Shown: positions 17,537-25,386 of the stretch, piece by piece | Position numbering within the stretch: position 1 is the stretch's first letter | How the letters are laid out: every line of letters begins with the position of its first letter | Origin: Oceanobacillus alkalisoli | GTDB taxonomy: Bacteria; Bacillota; Bacilli; Bacillales; Amphibacillaceae | DNA length: 64,000 bases | Assembly: GCF_021556485.1 (NCBI RefSeq) | Contig: NZ_JAKGBW010000006.1 | Coordinates: forward strand, 124,001 to 188,000 | Reading direction: 5' to 3' | Program-made: the position numbers and the translations under genes | Notes under the pieces: generated by a model | Told to the model about the DNA's origin: nothing | The model's database searches: none | Seen by the model: the letters and a program-made list of their open reading frames with translations, nothing else

Positions 17537-18541
17537 TTATAACTTCTTATAAATATCTATATATTGTTGAACGACATTTGCTGCACTGTGATATTTTTTC
17601 ACATAAGCCCTGCCTTGAACACCTAATGCTTTCCAGCGTGCTGGGTTATGAAGCAAATTTCCCAGTACCTCAGCAATATTATCCGGGTTAGCATTCACAA
17701 CCGGAAATTCTTCTGGATATTTACGTACAAGATCTTCCCTTATATAACAGATAACCGGTTTCCCCAAGGCCATTGCTTCTGCGGTAAGATATCCTGCTGC
17801 TCCAATTCGTAGCTGGTCAATCACAATGTCTGCTTCAGATAACAGCTTCATCGTTTCCGCGTGATTCAAGCCTTCAATTAGCTTAAAGTCAAAAGACACA
17901 CCTTCGTTCTTCAACTTCTGAACAGCGTCCAGAACAAACTCTGTCCCCTTTAAATTCCGCTTGGTCGGAGCGTGCACGATGAGGGGAGTTTCTTTAATGG
18001 CAGGGTAATTGGGTTTCAGCTTATGGATATCAATGATGTGGGGAATAACATGGGTATGCTCATAATAATCTTTTATATAAGTTTCTATTTCATAATCAAG
18101 CGCAATTGCGTGATCAACGTATTTCGAAAGCTTCGTCAAATTCTCCCCTATTCTTTCTTCTGTCCATTCAGGCTTCACACGGACATATGGGTTTTTCTCC
18201 TTTGCAACTGAAAGGATACGGGCATCCGATCCCCGGTGATGGACTACCAGCTTCTTTCCCACATTATGGAGCATTTCCAAATCGCGCTTATCCGGAAAGA
18301 ATGTCCCACCAAAATGAAAATGAAAAACATCATAATTTTTTATAGCTGTCTGAAAGAATTTTTGAATCTGATCCATCCGTTTATGTTTTGGAATATCTTG
18401 CAGATTTAAGCAAATATCTGATTCAAACTGGTAACGATTCGCATAAAAATGACATGCAGTCGCATCAATACCATGCGTGCGCAACGAGCGGCATAGATTG
18501 ATCATCGGTAAACCGCCCTCCGGAATATGCAACACGCGCAT
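17537..18541 (-). CDS. GT-B glycosyltransferase
   Basis: The 334-residue protein starts MRVLHIPEGGLPMINLC. It has the family-4 donor-site region near residue 245 (VIDQLRIGAAGYLTAEAMA, then LGKPVICY) and ends YVKKYHSAANVVQQYIDIYK. The start at 18541 has AGGTGAGG just upstream; longer in-frame versions would overlap the preceding gene. It follows paralogue B by 23 bases, so it belongs to the minus-strand operon that begins with the CgeB-like gene. It probably adds one sugar to the same glycan, with acceptor and donor unknown. Confidence 0.8.
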   Translation of the reverse strand: MRVLHIPEGGLPMINLCRSLRTHGIDATACHFYANRYQFESDICLNLQDIPKHKRMDQIQKFFQTAIKNYDVFHFHFGGTFFPDKRDLEMLHNVGKKLVVHHRGSDARILSVAKEKNPYVRVKPEWTEERIGENLTKLSKYVDHAIALDYEIETYIKDYYEHTHVIPHIIDIHKLKPNYPAIKETPLIVHAPTKRNLKGTEFVLDAVQKLKNEGVSFDFKLIEGLNHAETMKLLSEADIVIDQLRIGAAGYLTAEAMALGKPVICYIREDLVRKYPEEFPVVNANPDNIAEVLGNLLHNPARWKALGVQGRAYVKKYHSAANVVQQYIDIYKKL

Positions 18542-18564
18542 AGACCTCACCTCGTTTCCTATTA

Positions 18565-19791
18565 TTACGGCGTTGGCAAGAGTTTTGTGTACACACGAGC
18601 TAGACGTTTCTCCATTTCCTCCCATGAATAAATCTTCTCCAGTACCTTCCGTCCATTCTTACTCATCTTCGCTAACTTTTCCGGATTGCGCTTGAGATAA
18701 AGAAATGCGTTCGCAAAATCTGTTGCATCCGCTTGCTGCTTTTGAATGACATAACCGCACTTATGCTTCCGGATGAAATTCTCCATCTCCTGACATTTAT
18801 TCACAACAACCGGGACCCCGTTATTCAGATAACTGAAGAATTTATTCGGCAAGGCATAATCACTATTGAGTGAATAATGCACTTCTTCCAAGTCAATCCA
18901 CCCAATATCGATAGCTTGCATATGATCTGGTATCGAATGGTAATCCACCCAACCGGTTTGCTTGATGATTGGTGCAAGATGCTGCGGAATTTTAAGTGGA
19001 TTCCCAAACTGGCTGCCACCGATAATTTTAAATTGGAAATTTAATCTTTTAGAACAAATTTCTGAAATACCGAAAATCTTTTCCTTGTTCCCTTTGTGCT
19101 GTGCAATATTTCCTTCATAACCAACCGTCAACTGATTTCCATCGTAAGCTTTCGGTTCAACGTCTTGTAGAAGTGGTGGTGAATTATAAATCACCTCCAT
19201 CGGTAAATCTGGCATTCGCGCGAGATACCAGTCTTTGATTGAATCGGAAACAGTAATCAAATAATCTACTTCTTTCAGCATAATTAACAATTTCTCTTCT
19301 AAGGTTTTCCTTTTCATTTCAGAAGTTCTTGGATGAATTGGATCAGGTGTTAATTCATGGCTATCGTATATTAATTTAACTTTCTTCCCCTTCTCCTGCA
19401 GCATCCGCCGCTTAATACCAACCCCTGCAAAAAGAGATAAATATTCATGGGTATGATAAATATCTGCATCTTCAGCCAGCGCCAGATTTGTTAGCGGGTT
19501 ATTGAAGCCTTCCGTTTCCCAGACTTCTTCACTGCTCAACACTTTATTCAATGATTTTCTTGTATTTTCATTGTGGTAGGTTACTATTTTTATCCCTTCA
19601 TGGGTAAATACCTTATTTTTGTAGCTTTTCTTAAATGGCGTGCCATCGATATCAAATAAATTCCCATTTTTCCTCGGAACAATCATTGACACATCGTAGC
19701 CCATTTTTTGCAGACTTTTTGCTTCTTTTTTAAATATCCTTGCATCTAAAAATGGATGATAGGCAACAACCATACAAACTTTTTTGGACAA
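18565..19791 (-). CDS. Glycosyltransferase family 4 (YtcC-like), paralogue B
   Basis: The 408-residue protein is a close paralogue of the gene at 14798-16027: it shares HPFLDARIFKKEAKSL near the start, RKNGNLFDIDGTPF, YDSHELTPDP, the donor-domain piece IGWIDLEEVHYSLNSDYALP, and the closing WEEMEKRLARVY. Unlike paralogue A it keeps a natural C-terminus (YTKLLPTP). The TTG start is preceded by AAAGGA nine bases away. It lies in one operon with the acetyltransferase upstream and a third glycosyltransferase downstream. Two diverged copies suggest two different linkages in the glycan. Confidence 0.83.
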   Translation of the reverse strand: MSKKVCMVVAYHPFLDARIFKKEAKSLQKMGYDVSMIVPRKNGNLFDIDGTPFKKSYKNKVFTHEGIKIVTYHNENTRKSLNKVLSSEEVWETEGFNNPLTNLALAEDADIYHTHEYLSLFAGVGIKRRMLQEKGKKVKLIYDSHELTPDPIHPRTSEMKRKTLEEKLLIMLKEVDYLITVSDSIKDWYLARMPDLPMEVIYNSPPLLQDVEPKAYDGNQLTVGYEGNIAQHKGNKEKIFGISEICSKRLNFQFKIIGGSQFGNPLKIPQHLAPIIKQTGWVDYHSIPDHMQAIDIGWIDLEEVHYSLNSDYALPNKFFSYLNNGVPVVVNKCQEMENFIRKHKCGYVIQKQQADATDFANAFLYLKRNPEKLAKMSKNGRKVLEKIYSWEEMEKRLARVYTKLLPTP

Positions 19792-19829
19792 TTTAATTCA
19801 TCCTTTCCATCAAGAAGAGGCATGTCGTG

Positions 19830-20510
19830 TTATGCATCGATTTTCTTAGCCGGCACACCCGCAACAATTGTATTTGCACCAATATCTTTCGTAACGACAG
19901 CACCTGCCCCGACAATCGCATGTGATCCAATCGTTATTCCAGGCAACAAGGAAGCATTATTACCAATCTTTGCTCCTTGTTTAATGATCGGGCCCTTTAA
20001 AGAATAAGCTTGTGCTCCCATATATTTATCATTGGACATGGATACGCACGGACCGATAAAAACATTGTCCTCTAGCGTTGTGTCACCTGTTACATAGGCC
20101 TGAGTCTGGACTGTGCAATTCTTTCCAATCGTTGTATTCAACTCAATTATCGCAGCTCTGCCAATGACTGAAGCTTCTTCAATTTGCACATTTTCCCTAA
20201 TACTTGCATGATCTCCTATAAAAACAGTTTCCCCAATCGTGCTGCCTGCATAAAGTGAAACGAGATTCCCAATTTTCGTACCGGCTTCAATAACAAGATT
20301 GCGCTCTGCATCGGAATCTTTTCGCATTCTCTCATTTGCAGCCGGTTGTATACCAACGACACAATTGCTGCCAATCGTGACATGATCCCTGATTTGTGTT
20401 CCTTGTAAAATCACGCTATGGTGACCAATCACCACATGCTCACCAATCGACACCCCGTCTTCAATGACAACATGTCGTCCTAAACGGGTACTTTGAGGCA
20501 TATGAGGCAA
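19830..20510 (-). CDS. wbpD: Left-handed beta-helix N-acetyltransferase, WbpD-like
   Basis: The 226-residue protein is built almost wholly of hexapeptide repeats (isoleucine/valine every six residues, for example VIEDGVSIGEHVVIG) and ends with the acyltransferase tail GAGAVVTKDIGANTIVAGVP. The segment IGPCVSMSNDKYMG matches the conserved acceptor-site region of WbpD-type enzymes. WbpD acetylates the 3-amino group of UDP-2-acetamido-3-amino-glucuronate with acetyl-CoA. The TTG start follows AAAGGAGG by seven bases. It comes 18 bases after the CgeB-like gene. Serine or tetrahydrodipicolinate acetyltransferases share the fold but not this context. Confidence 0.78.
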   Translation of the reverse strand: MPHMPQSTRLGRHVVIEDGVSIGEHVVIGHHSVILQGTQIRDHVTIGSNCVVGIQPAANERMRKDSDAERNLVIEAGTKIGNLVSLYAGSTIGETVFIGDHASIRENVQIEEASVIGRAAIIELNTTIGKNCTVQTQAYVTGDTTLEDNVFIGPCVSMSNDKYMGAQAYSLKGPIIKQGAKIGNNASLLPGITIGSHAIVGAGAVVTKDIGANTIVAGVPAKKIDA

Positions 20511-20528
20511 ACCAACTCCTCCTTTCTC

Positions 20529-21455
20529 TTACTTGTCTTCTAGAATACTTTCCATTTTTTCCACAAGTTGTTTCGCTCGGATACTCACCGTATGCTTTTC
20601 CTGAATAAACTCATATCCTTGCTCAGTAATCCGTTGCCTTTCTTTATCATGCACCAAATAATACGCGGCTCTTTCTTTAAAATTACTTTCATCAATCGCG
20701 ATGAAATGTTTCCCTGGGATAAATCCCAAGTCTTCCAGTTCATTGAATGTTGGTGCTAGCAGGAGTGTTTTGCAGGCTAAAGCTTCATAATATTTCATTA
20801 CAGGGTAGTTGTAGCTCGAGGGACAGGTGAAGAAAATCTTCGTCCGATTCAGTTCTTTGGCATAACTTACACCTATCCATTTTTCGTTCTCCTCTTTCTG
20901 GCTGAAATCACGATATCCGGGGTGGTGGTAATAGACAAAACGGGAATCATCGGAATAGGCATTTACTATTTTCTCCCGAAGCGGGTAATTCTTATTAACA
21001 GCACCTATCAAAAGGAGCTCCGTATCCTTTTCTAATAAATAGTCTTTATATATTCCTGGATGAATAAAGTGAGGGAGCCATTCTAGTTTATGTTTAAGCT
21101 GTGGATATGTTTGGACGGATTGCTCTCGTCCGATTGTAAAAATATAATCAATTTTATTTTTAATGATATAGTTTTCCCTTATTTTAACGAGCCGATGAAC
21201 ATCTGTCACAAATAGACCGATCGGTATCGTACAATTCCTTAATCCTTTAATCATCGGGGACAAGTGTTGCCCCATATCATTCAGGATTAAAATAAAATCC
21301 GGCTTTGTCTTCAGTTTATTTATAATAGAACCGATATTGCCGGCTTTCCTCCAAATGGTGAGGTGAACATGTTTAGCCAATTCCTTTTCCAAATAATAAA
21401 AATTTCTATTCAGAAAGCGGGAGGTGTCTTCTCCAATAAATAAGACATGCAGCAT
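20529..21455 (-). CDS. CgeB-like glycosyltransferase (DUF3880-type)
   Basis: The 308-residue protein starts MLHVLFIGEDTSRFLNRNF. It has the CgeB features of a Rossmann-like N-terminal domain ending FILILNDMG, a middle IPIGLFVTDVHRL, and a C-terminal donor domain with MKYYEALACKTLLLAPTFNE. CgeB proteins are mother-cell glycosyltransferases of the spore crust in Bacillus. I set the start at 21455 (AAAGGAG 11 bases upstream). The frame runs open further upstream, but that part is read through a dispersed repeat and is not part of the gene. It is the first gene of the minus-strand glycan operon. Confidence 0.78.
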   Translation of the reverse strand: MLHVLFIGEDTSRFLNRNFYYLEKELAKHVHLTIWRKAGNIGSIINKLKTKPDFILILNDMGQHLSPMIKGLRNCTIPIGLFVTDVHRLVKIRENYIIKNKIDYIFTIGREQSVQTYPQLKHKLEWLPHFIHPGIYKDYLLEKDTELLLIGAVNKNYPLREKIVNAYSDDSRFVYYHHPGYRDFSQKEENEKWIGVSYAKELNRTKIFFTCPSSYNYPVMKYYEALACKTLLLAPTFNELEDLGFIPGKHFIAIDESNFKERAAYYLVHDKERQRITEQGYEFIQEKHTVSIRAKQLVEKMESILEDK

Positions 21456-21476
21456 CGTTTCATAAACTCCTTTCTC

Positions 21477-21630
21477 ACGCATTAACGGACTGTAATACCC
21501 CCACCATCTAAGCATAAGGGGAATCCTAATATGTGGTGGGGGATAAACAGTCCGTAAATCCCTGATTCTGTTCAACTAACATTCAGTGGGGGAGATAAGG
21601 CCCCCACTGAATGAAGTTTCACTTTATATT
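21477..21630. repeat. Dispersed structured repeat, full-length copy 2
   Basis: It has two hairpins. The long one pairs ACGGACTGT with ACAGTCCGT and CCCCCACCA with TGGTGGGGG (21485-21555). The short one has 13-bp perfect arms CATTCAGTGGGGG / CCCCCACTGAATG at 21580-21592 and 21601-21613. It occupies the promoter space between the divergent CgeB-like and WbpB-like genes. Confidence 0.9.
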
Positions 21631-21744
21631 ATCTCGTAGACAAGAGCCAAATTTAGATTTTTCATTATGGCAGTCTATCTCGTTTCGAGTCCCTTGCATA
21701 GAATGACAGTAAACATTGATATGATTAGTGAGGAGATTTTATCT

Positions 21745-22680
21745 ATGAAAGTCGGTGTGATTGGAACAGGAAAAATGGGAGAATATCATGTGAAAACATA
21801 TCTAGCATTACAAGATCATTGCGAGCTTGTCGGTATATTTGATAGGGATGAAGATAGATGTAGAGAAATTGCCAAGAAATATCAAGTGAAACATTTTCTC
21901 TCCTTAGATGAACTTCTCCAAACTGTAGATGCAGTAAGCATTGCCGTCCCTACCGAATACCATTATGATATCGGTCTAGCATGCATCCGAAATAAAACGC
22001 ATCTGTTGATCGAAAAGCCGATTACAAGCACCACCTGGCAAGCTGATGATTTAATAGAAAAAGCGAAAGCAGCCGGAGTGAAGCTGCAGGTAGGACATAT
22101 TGAACTATTCAATCCACTCATCCCAATCTTGAAGAACGAGTTGGAAAACGAAAAAGTAATCGGCATCTCGTTTTTAAGATTGAATCCATACGATGAAAGA
22201 ATGAAGGATAGTGATGTCGTAAAAGATTTGATGATCCATGACCTCTATATTTTAGATGAACTGCTGCAACAAAAATTAGTGGAATTCTATGCTTTAGGAA
22301 ATATTATAGGTCATTCAACGAAACATGCGTCTGTGATTCTCGAATCAGCACAAGGCGTGACCGTGGAACTGATTGCGAGTTTCAAATCAAAAAGGAAGAT
22401 CCGGACGATCCAAGTGTTTACAGAAGATGCGTTGATTGAAGCTGATTTGCTGAACAGCACGATAACAGTAACAAGAACAGCAACACCCTTATCACCGAAA
22501 ATTGCAGTTCCTTTGACAAAAACACTCACAATCGACAAGAGCATTCAGCCGTTAGATTTTCAATTAATAGCGTTTCTCGATTGCATCACATTTGATAAAA
22601 CACCTGCTGTATCAGGCGAACAAGGAAAACGAGCATTGGAGCTCGTGAATAAAATCAGCGAATCGATTCATCCATCCTAA
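21745..22680 (+). CDS. wbpB: Gfo/Idh/MocA sugar oxidoreductase, WbpB-like
   Basis: The 311-residue protein has the NAD-binding motif VGVIGTGKMGEYHVK at its start, the catalytic lysine in LLIEKPITST near residue 95, and the substrate-domain helix DLMIHDLYILDELLQ with its conserved histidine. WbpB oxidises C3 of UDP-N-acetylglucosaminuronate, giving the ketone used by WbpE. The start at 21745 follows AGGAG by nine bases. It is divergent from the CgeB-like operon with a structured repeat between. As the family is broad, the WbpB reading rests on the presence of the other four pathway enzymes. Confidence 0.8.
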   Translation: MKVGVIGTGKMGEYHVKTYLALQDHCELVGIFDRDEDRCREIAKKYQVKHFLSLDELLQTVDAVSIAVPTEYHYDIGLACIRNKTHLLIEKPITSTTWQADDLIEKAKAAGVKLQVGHIELFNPLIPILKNELENEKVIGISFLRLNPYDERMKDSDVVKDLMIHDLYILDELLQQKLVEFYALGNIIGHSTKHASVILESAQGVTVELIASFKSKRKIRTIQVFTEDALIEADLLNSTITVTRTATPLSPKIAVPLTKTLTIDKSIQPLDFQLIAFLDCITFDKTPAVSGEQGKRALELVNKISESIHPS

Positions 22681-22849
22681 ACCGTGCGACACCAATTATC
22701 TATATGTTCATTCCTCATCATTTATTTTGTACTCGATTTTCGCAATCTGACATCATTTAGTTCTTACCTTTGATTTAATAAAATCAACTGTTCATTATTG
22801 TTCCGATTTCCCAATCCCCCTCTCCAGGGTAACAATAAAACTACTGTTT

Positions 22850-23020
22850 ACTTTCATTCAGCGTAAGTGTTTTGGCCCGTTCATTAATTTTGGAACTCTA
22901 CCGCCGTTCAGTTTCCCGGCGAACGGATGCTTTCCGGTCGCTCAGCAGGTGCGAGAGGTGTCTGGACTGCGGACCTCCAGAAGTGAGTTTCGGTTTCGGA
23001 TACTTACACTGAGTGAAAGT
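22850..23020. mobile_element. MITE-like element with 19-bp terminal inverted repeats
   Basis: The ends ACTTTCATTCAGCGTAAGT (22850-22868) and ACTTACACTGAGTGAAAGT (23002-23020) are inverted repeats matching at 17 of 19 positions. The 171-bp unit is GC-rich in the middle and has no coding frame. No target duplication is obvious. The rest of the 22681-23098 gap shows nothing else except the terminator at its right end. Confidence 0.6.
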
Positions 23021-23041
23021 GATCGTCCGTTTGGAATAAAT

Positions 23042-23076
23042 AAAACAGCCCTGTCTGATGGAGGCAGGGCTGTTTT
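23042..23076 (-). terminator. Bidirectional terminator at the end of the coat-protein operon
   Basis: AAAACAGCCCTG pairs with CAGGGCTGTTTT across a short loop, 22 bases past the last coat gene. Confidence 0.85.
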
Positions 23077-23098
23077 GATTTGGAATAGTCTAAGTTAA

Positions 23099-23308
23099 TT
23101 AGGCTGCAGTGGGGAAGCGTGTGTAATTGATCGCATCAACGGATACATATTGTTTGAGATTATCGTAACCATTGTCAACTTCGATAACAAGCACGAGGTC
23201 AGCAGTAACAGTGGATAAAATCCCTTCAATTAAATTATTGTCAGTTACTACCTCAACAGTTGATCCGATACGTTTAGCCATTTCAGCAGCAAAAGTTGCT
23301 TCAAACAT
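23099..23308 (-). CDS. Small DUF2642-like spore-coat-associated protein
   Basis: The 69-residue protein has alternating hydrophobic strands around VEVVTDNNLIEGILSTVTAD and LVLVIEVD, the pattern of an Sm-like barrel seen in DUF2642 proteins of spore formers. The start at 23308 (MFEATFAAEM) has AAAGGAGG seven bases upstream; the upstream in-frame ATG lies inside the preceding gene. It is the last gene of the coat operon. A structural coat role is inferred from its neighbours. Confidence 0.65.
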   Translation of the reverse strand: MFEATFAAEMAKRIGSTVEVVTDNNLIEGILSTVTADLVLVIEVDNGYDNLKQYVSVDAINYTRFPTAA

Positions 23309-23321
23309 GTAAAACCCTCCT

Positions 23322-23705
23322 TTATTGTTCACTGACTAGTTCAATTGCTTCCATTCGGACCAAAACTTGTGCCCCGTCTTCAACAAGCACGATATAGTCA
23401 TCTCTAACAGCAAGCAGTAATCCAGCTACATTTCCAAAAGGAGTAGCAACTTCGATTTGTTCGTTTACTAGAGTCATTAATAATTCTCTCATTGTTGTTG
23501 GAGTTGTTGGTACTGTTGGATCATCTCCTGCTGGTGGTGTTCCAGTAGAAGGTGTTGTAGATATACCACCCAAATCAATGTTGAGATCCACCGAAGGGAA
23601 ATCCACCCCAAAACCAGGTCTACTCTCAAGGACAGTGCTTGTGTTTTGGGACAGCTGATTAATTAAGTTCAACAAATTTCTTTGCCTATTCGTTAGTGAC
23701 GGCAA
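23322..23705 (-). CDS. DUF2642-like protein with proline/threonine linker
   Basis: The 127-residue protein has a coiled N-terminal part (RQRNLLNLINQLSQNTS), a low-complexity linker rich in threonine, proline and glycine (about residues 50-72), and a C-terminal barrel-like domain (VNEQIEVATPFGNVAGLLL, then DDYIVLVEDGAQVLVRMEAI). The C-terminal domain resembles DUF2642, as does the smaller protein downstream. The start is TTG with AAAGGA about ten bases before it. It sits between CotX-like genes and the small barrel protein in the same operon. Confidence 0.68.
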   Translation of the reverse strand: MPSLTNRQRNLLNLINQLSQNTSTVLESRPGFGVDFPSVDLNIDLGGISTTPSTGTPPAGDDPTVPTTPTTMRELLMTLVNEQIEVATPFGNVAGLLLAVRDDYIVLVEDGAQVLVRMEAIELVSEQ

Positions 23706-23737
23706 GATGATTCATTCCTTTCTTTCCTTATTTGGCA

Positions 23738-24181
23738 TTAAAGGATATCAAGCGAAACGATAACCGCAAGCAGTAATTGAATGAGCAATTGCAAGTTAAT
23801 TGCAATATCCGTATCAATTGTTGTGATATTGACATCTTTTGATTTTTCGACGATTGTCTTTTGACGGTTGCTTTGTCTTGTTTTTGTAATTTGGTTAAAG
23901 TCTTGTAAAATATCTTCCACTCGGCCATCATCCGCAATTGCTATGCGGAGTACAATAGCAAGTGCCGCTTCGATTCCGATTTGTAATGATGCTGCAGCTT
24001 GCGTATCCGTCGTCTCTACATGGACATATTCCGAGTCTTTAATAACAATCCATTCTTCTGATTGCTGTTTTGTAATATTTGTTTGATTCGCATCTTGCTC
24101 TTCGATAGCTTGTGACTTATTTCTTTTATCATCGCAATGGTCTAATGCTCGCCATTCTTTCACTTTCGACATCAAATCCAC
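23738..24181 (-). CDS. CotX/CotV-like spore coat protein, copy 1
   Basis: The 147-residue protein has the spore coat X/V domain twice: EEWIVIKDSEYVHVETTDTQ followed by ASLQIGIEAALAIVLRIAIAD, then RQKTIVEKSKDVNITTIDTD followed by AINLQLLIQLLLAVIVSLDIL. CotX in Bacillus is an insolublefraction protein of the outermost spore layer (crust). The N-terminal half is polar and lysine/glutamine-rich. It follows the longer CotX-like gene by 11 bases. Expression is expected in the mother cell late in sporulation. Confidence 0.85.
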   Translation of the reverse strand: MDLMSKVKEWRALDHCDDKRNKSQAIEEQDANQTNITKQQSEEWIVIKDSEYVHVETTDTQAAASLQIGIEAALAIVLRIAIADDGRVEDILQDFNQITKTRQSNRQKTIVEKSKDVNITTIDTDIAINLQLLIQLLLAVIVSLDIL

Positions 24182-24192
24182 CTCTTTTCATT

Positions 24193-24756
24193 TTATAGAA
24201 TTTCAACCAATAGCAGCAAGGCAACAAGTACTTGAAGCATTAACTGGAGATTGAGCGCTAGGTCTGTATCTCTAGTCGTTACAACAGCATCTTTCGTGTT
24301 ATAGATAAAGATTTTCTGCTTGTTTTTCTGCGCCATATTAAAGTTTTGCGTCAGCTCTTGGGAAACTGCATCACGTTGCGTACCATCAGCAATCGATATA
24401 TTTAGAACGAGTGCAATGGCAAGCTGTAGAGCCGCTTGTAGGGATACTCCAATTTGGGTATCTGTTGAGCTTACTGTGATATTACATGATTCTTTCACCC
24501 AAATTAGTTCTGCTGATTCCTGATCCATGAAGGATAATTCTGTGCCCTCTTGCATTTCAAACGCATTGTTGTTACTCGTGAAGTCGGATTCTGCCCGCGT
24601 ATCCGTTGGGCGATTACTAGATTCGTTAGAACACTTCCCGCTACAGCTATGGCCACAGCTGCAGCTTCTTAATGGTTCTTCCATAAAGTAGGAATATCTA
24701 TCTCCCTTTCCTCTGCTTAAATCGAAATCATATTCCGAATGTCTATAAATCGTCAT
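24193..24756 (-). CDS. cotX: CotX-like spore coat protein, copy 2, cysteine-rich N-terminus
   Basis: The 187-residue protein has the same double domain as the next gene (LIWVKESCNITVSSTDTQIG ... LALVLNISIADGTQRD, then FIYNTKDAVVTTRDTD ... LMLQVLVALLLLVEIL). It adds a cysteine cluster near residue 32 (RSCSCGHSCSGKC). The cysteines could form disulfide links, as in other crust proteins. Its length is close to CotX of B. subtilis. A good GAAAGGAG site precedes the ATG. It is preceded by a terminator separating it from the CotW-like gene, so it may also have its own promoter. Confidence 0.85.
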   Translation of the reverse strand: MTIYRHSEYDFDLSRGKGDRYSYFMEEPLRSCSCGHSCSGKCSNESSNRPTDTRAESDFTSNNNAFEMQEGTELSFMDQESAELIWVKESCNITVSSTDTQIGVSLQAALQLAIALVLNISIADGTQRDAVSQELTQNFNMAQKNKQKIFIYNTKDAVVTTRDTDLALNLQLMLQVLVALLLLVEIL

Positions 24757-24847
24757 TTTGACACTCCTTTCTTATTGGCTATATGATATTGTTATGGTTT
24801 TTTCCTCTAGAAGATTGTACAGATTCACTACGTCTCATAAAAATAGC

Positions 24848-24872
24848 AAAAGCACCTAGCTGCAGGTGCTTT
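24848..24872 (-). terminator. Terminator between the CotW-like and CotX-like genes
   Basis: AAAGCACCT pairs with AGGTGCTTT around a 6-base loop; a T-rich tract follows on the minus strand. Confidence 0.75.
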
Positions 24873-24878
24873 CACTGT

Positions 24879-25085
24879 TTATTCACTCTTATCTTTTGCT
24901 TGATTTTGCTGGAAGTCCTCAACCTGCTTCTTTAGGTCTTCTACCATTTCTTTAATCATCTGTTTCTGCTCTTCCGGTATATTATTCTTCACTTCGTCAG
25001 GCTGCACGCCATTTTTCCTCAATATGGTTTTAACCATAACTTCTACCACCTTATTATTTAGCGGCTGCTGCTTTGAATCACTCAT
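24879..25085 (-). CDS. CotW-like small spore coat protein
   Basis: The 68-residue, highly charged, helical protein (VKTILRKNGVQPDEVKNNIP, then EEQKQMIKEMVEDLKKQVED) resembles, from memory, the core of CotW, which partners CotX in the Bacillus crust. It is shorter than B. subtilis CotW (about 105 residues). A GGAGGGGG purine run lies before the ATG. Its position right upstream of two CotX-like genes supports the assignment. Without an alignment the CotW name stays tentative. Confidence 0.6.
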   Translation of the reverse strand: MSDSKQQPLNNKVVEVMVKTILRKNGVQPDEVKNNIPEEQKQMIKEMVEDLKKQVEDFQQNQAKDKSE

Positions 25086-25118
25086 ATAAGTTCCCCCTCC
25101 CTGTTCACATGTCTATGT

Positions 25119-25127
25119 TAGACTATG
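25119..25127 (-). promoter_or_regulatory. Candidate sigma-K -10 element for the CotW-like gene
   Basis: CATAGTCTA on the minus strand fits the sigma-K -10 consensus CATANNNTA exactly and lies 34 bases before the start codon. A matching -35 AC is not evident. Confidence 0.35.
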
Positions 25128-25344
25128 ATACCGTTCTGCCCGCTGACTATGCTGTTGTCTATATCTTTACAGTAAGGGTAACTTGCTCATGTACAATCAT
25201 ACATTTAAGCAGAATTGCACCAATGTCTCTAGCAAAAATATCGGAAATGCATGTTATATAGTAAGGAAGGTACGCTCCTTCCTGAATGCTGTCGAATGAC
25301 GTCCATGTTTATAATTCTCTTTCCACAACCCTTTTTATATTTTA
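25128..25344. other. Intergenic, no gene seen
   Basis: No frame here has a start with a ribosome binding site. A short GGAAGG/CCTTCC hairpin lies near 25263-25283; nothing else stands out. Confidence 0.3.
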
Positions 25345-25383
25345 AAAGCCACTACCCGGAGTTGGATAGTGGCTCTTTTTTTC
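25345..25383 (-). terminator. Terminator of the 49-residue gene
   Basis: AGCCACTA pairs with TAGTGGCT. T runs flank the stem on both strands. It abuts the stop of the minus-strand small gene. Confidence 0.7.
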
Positions 25384-25386
25384 AAT

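Noticed and set aside
21456-21575. A 40-codon N-terminal extension of the CgeB-like protein
   Set aside because: Most of it is encoded by the repeat. The proper start at 21455 has AAAGGAG upstream and gives the family's normal beginning.
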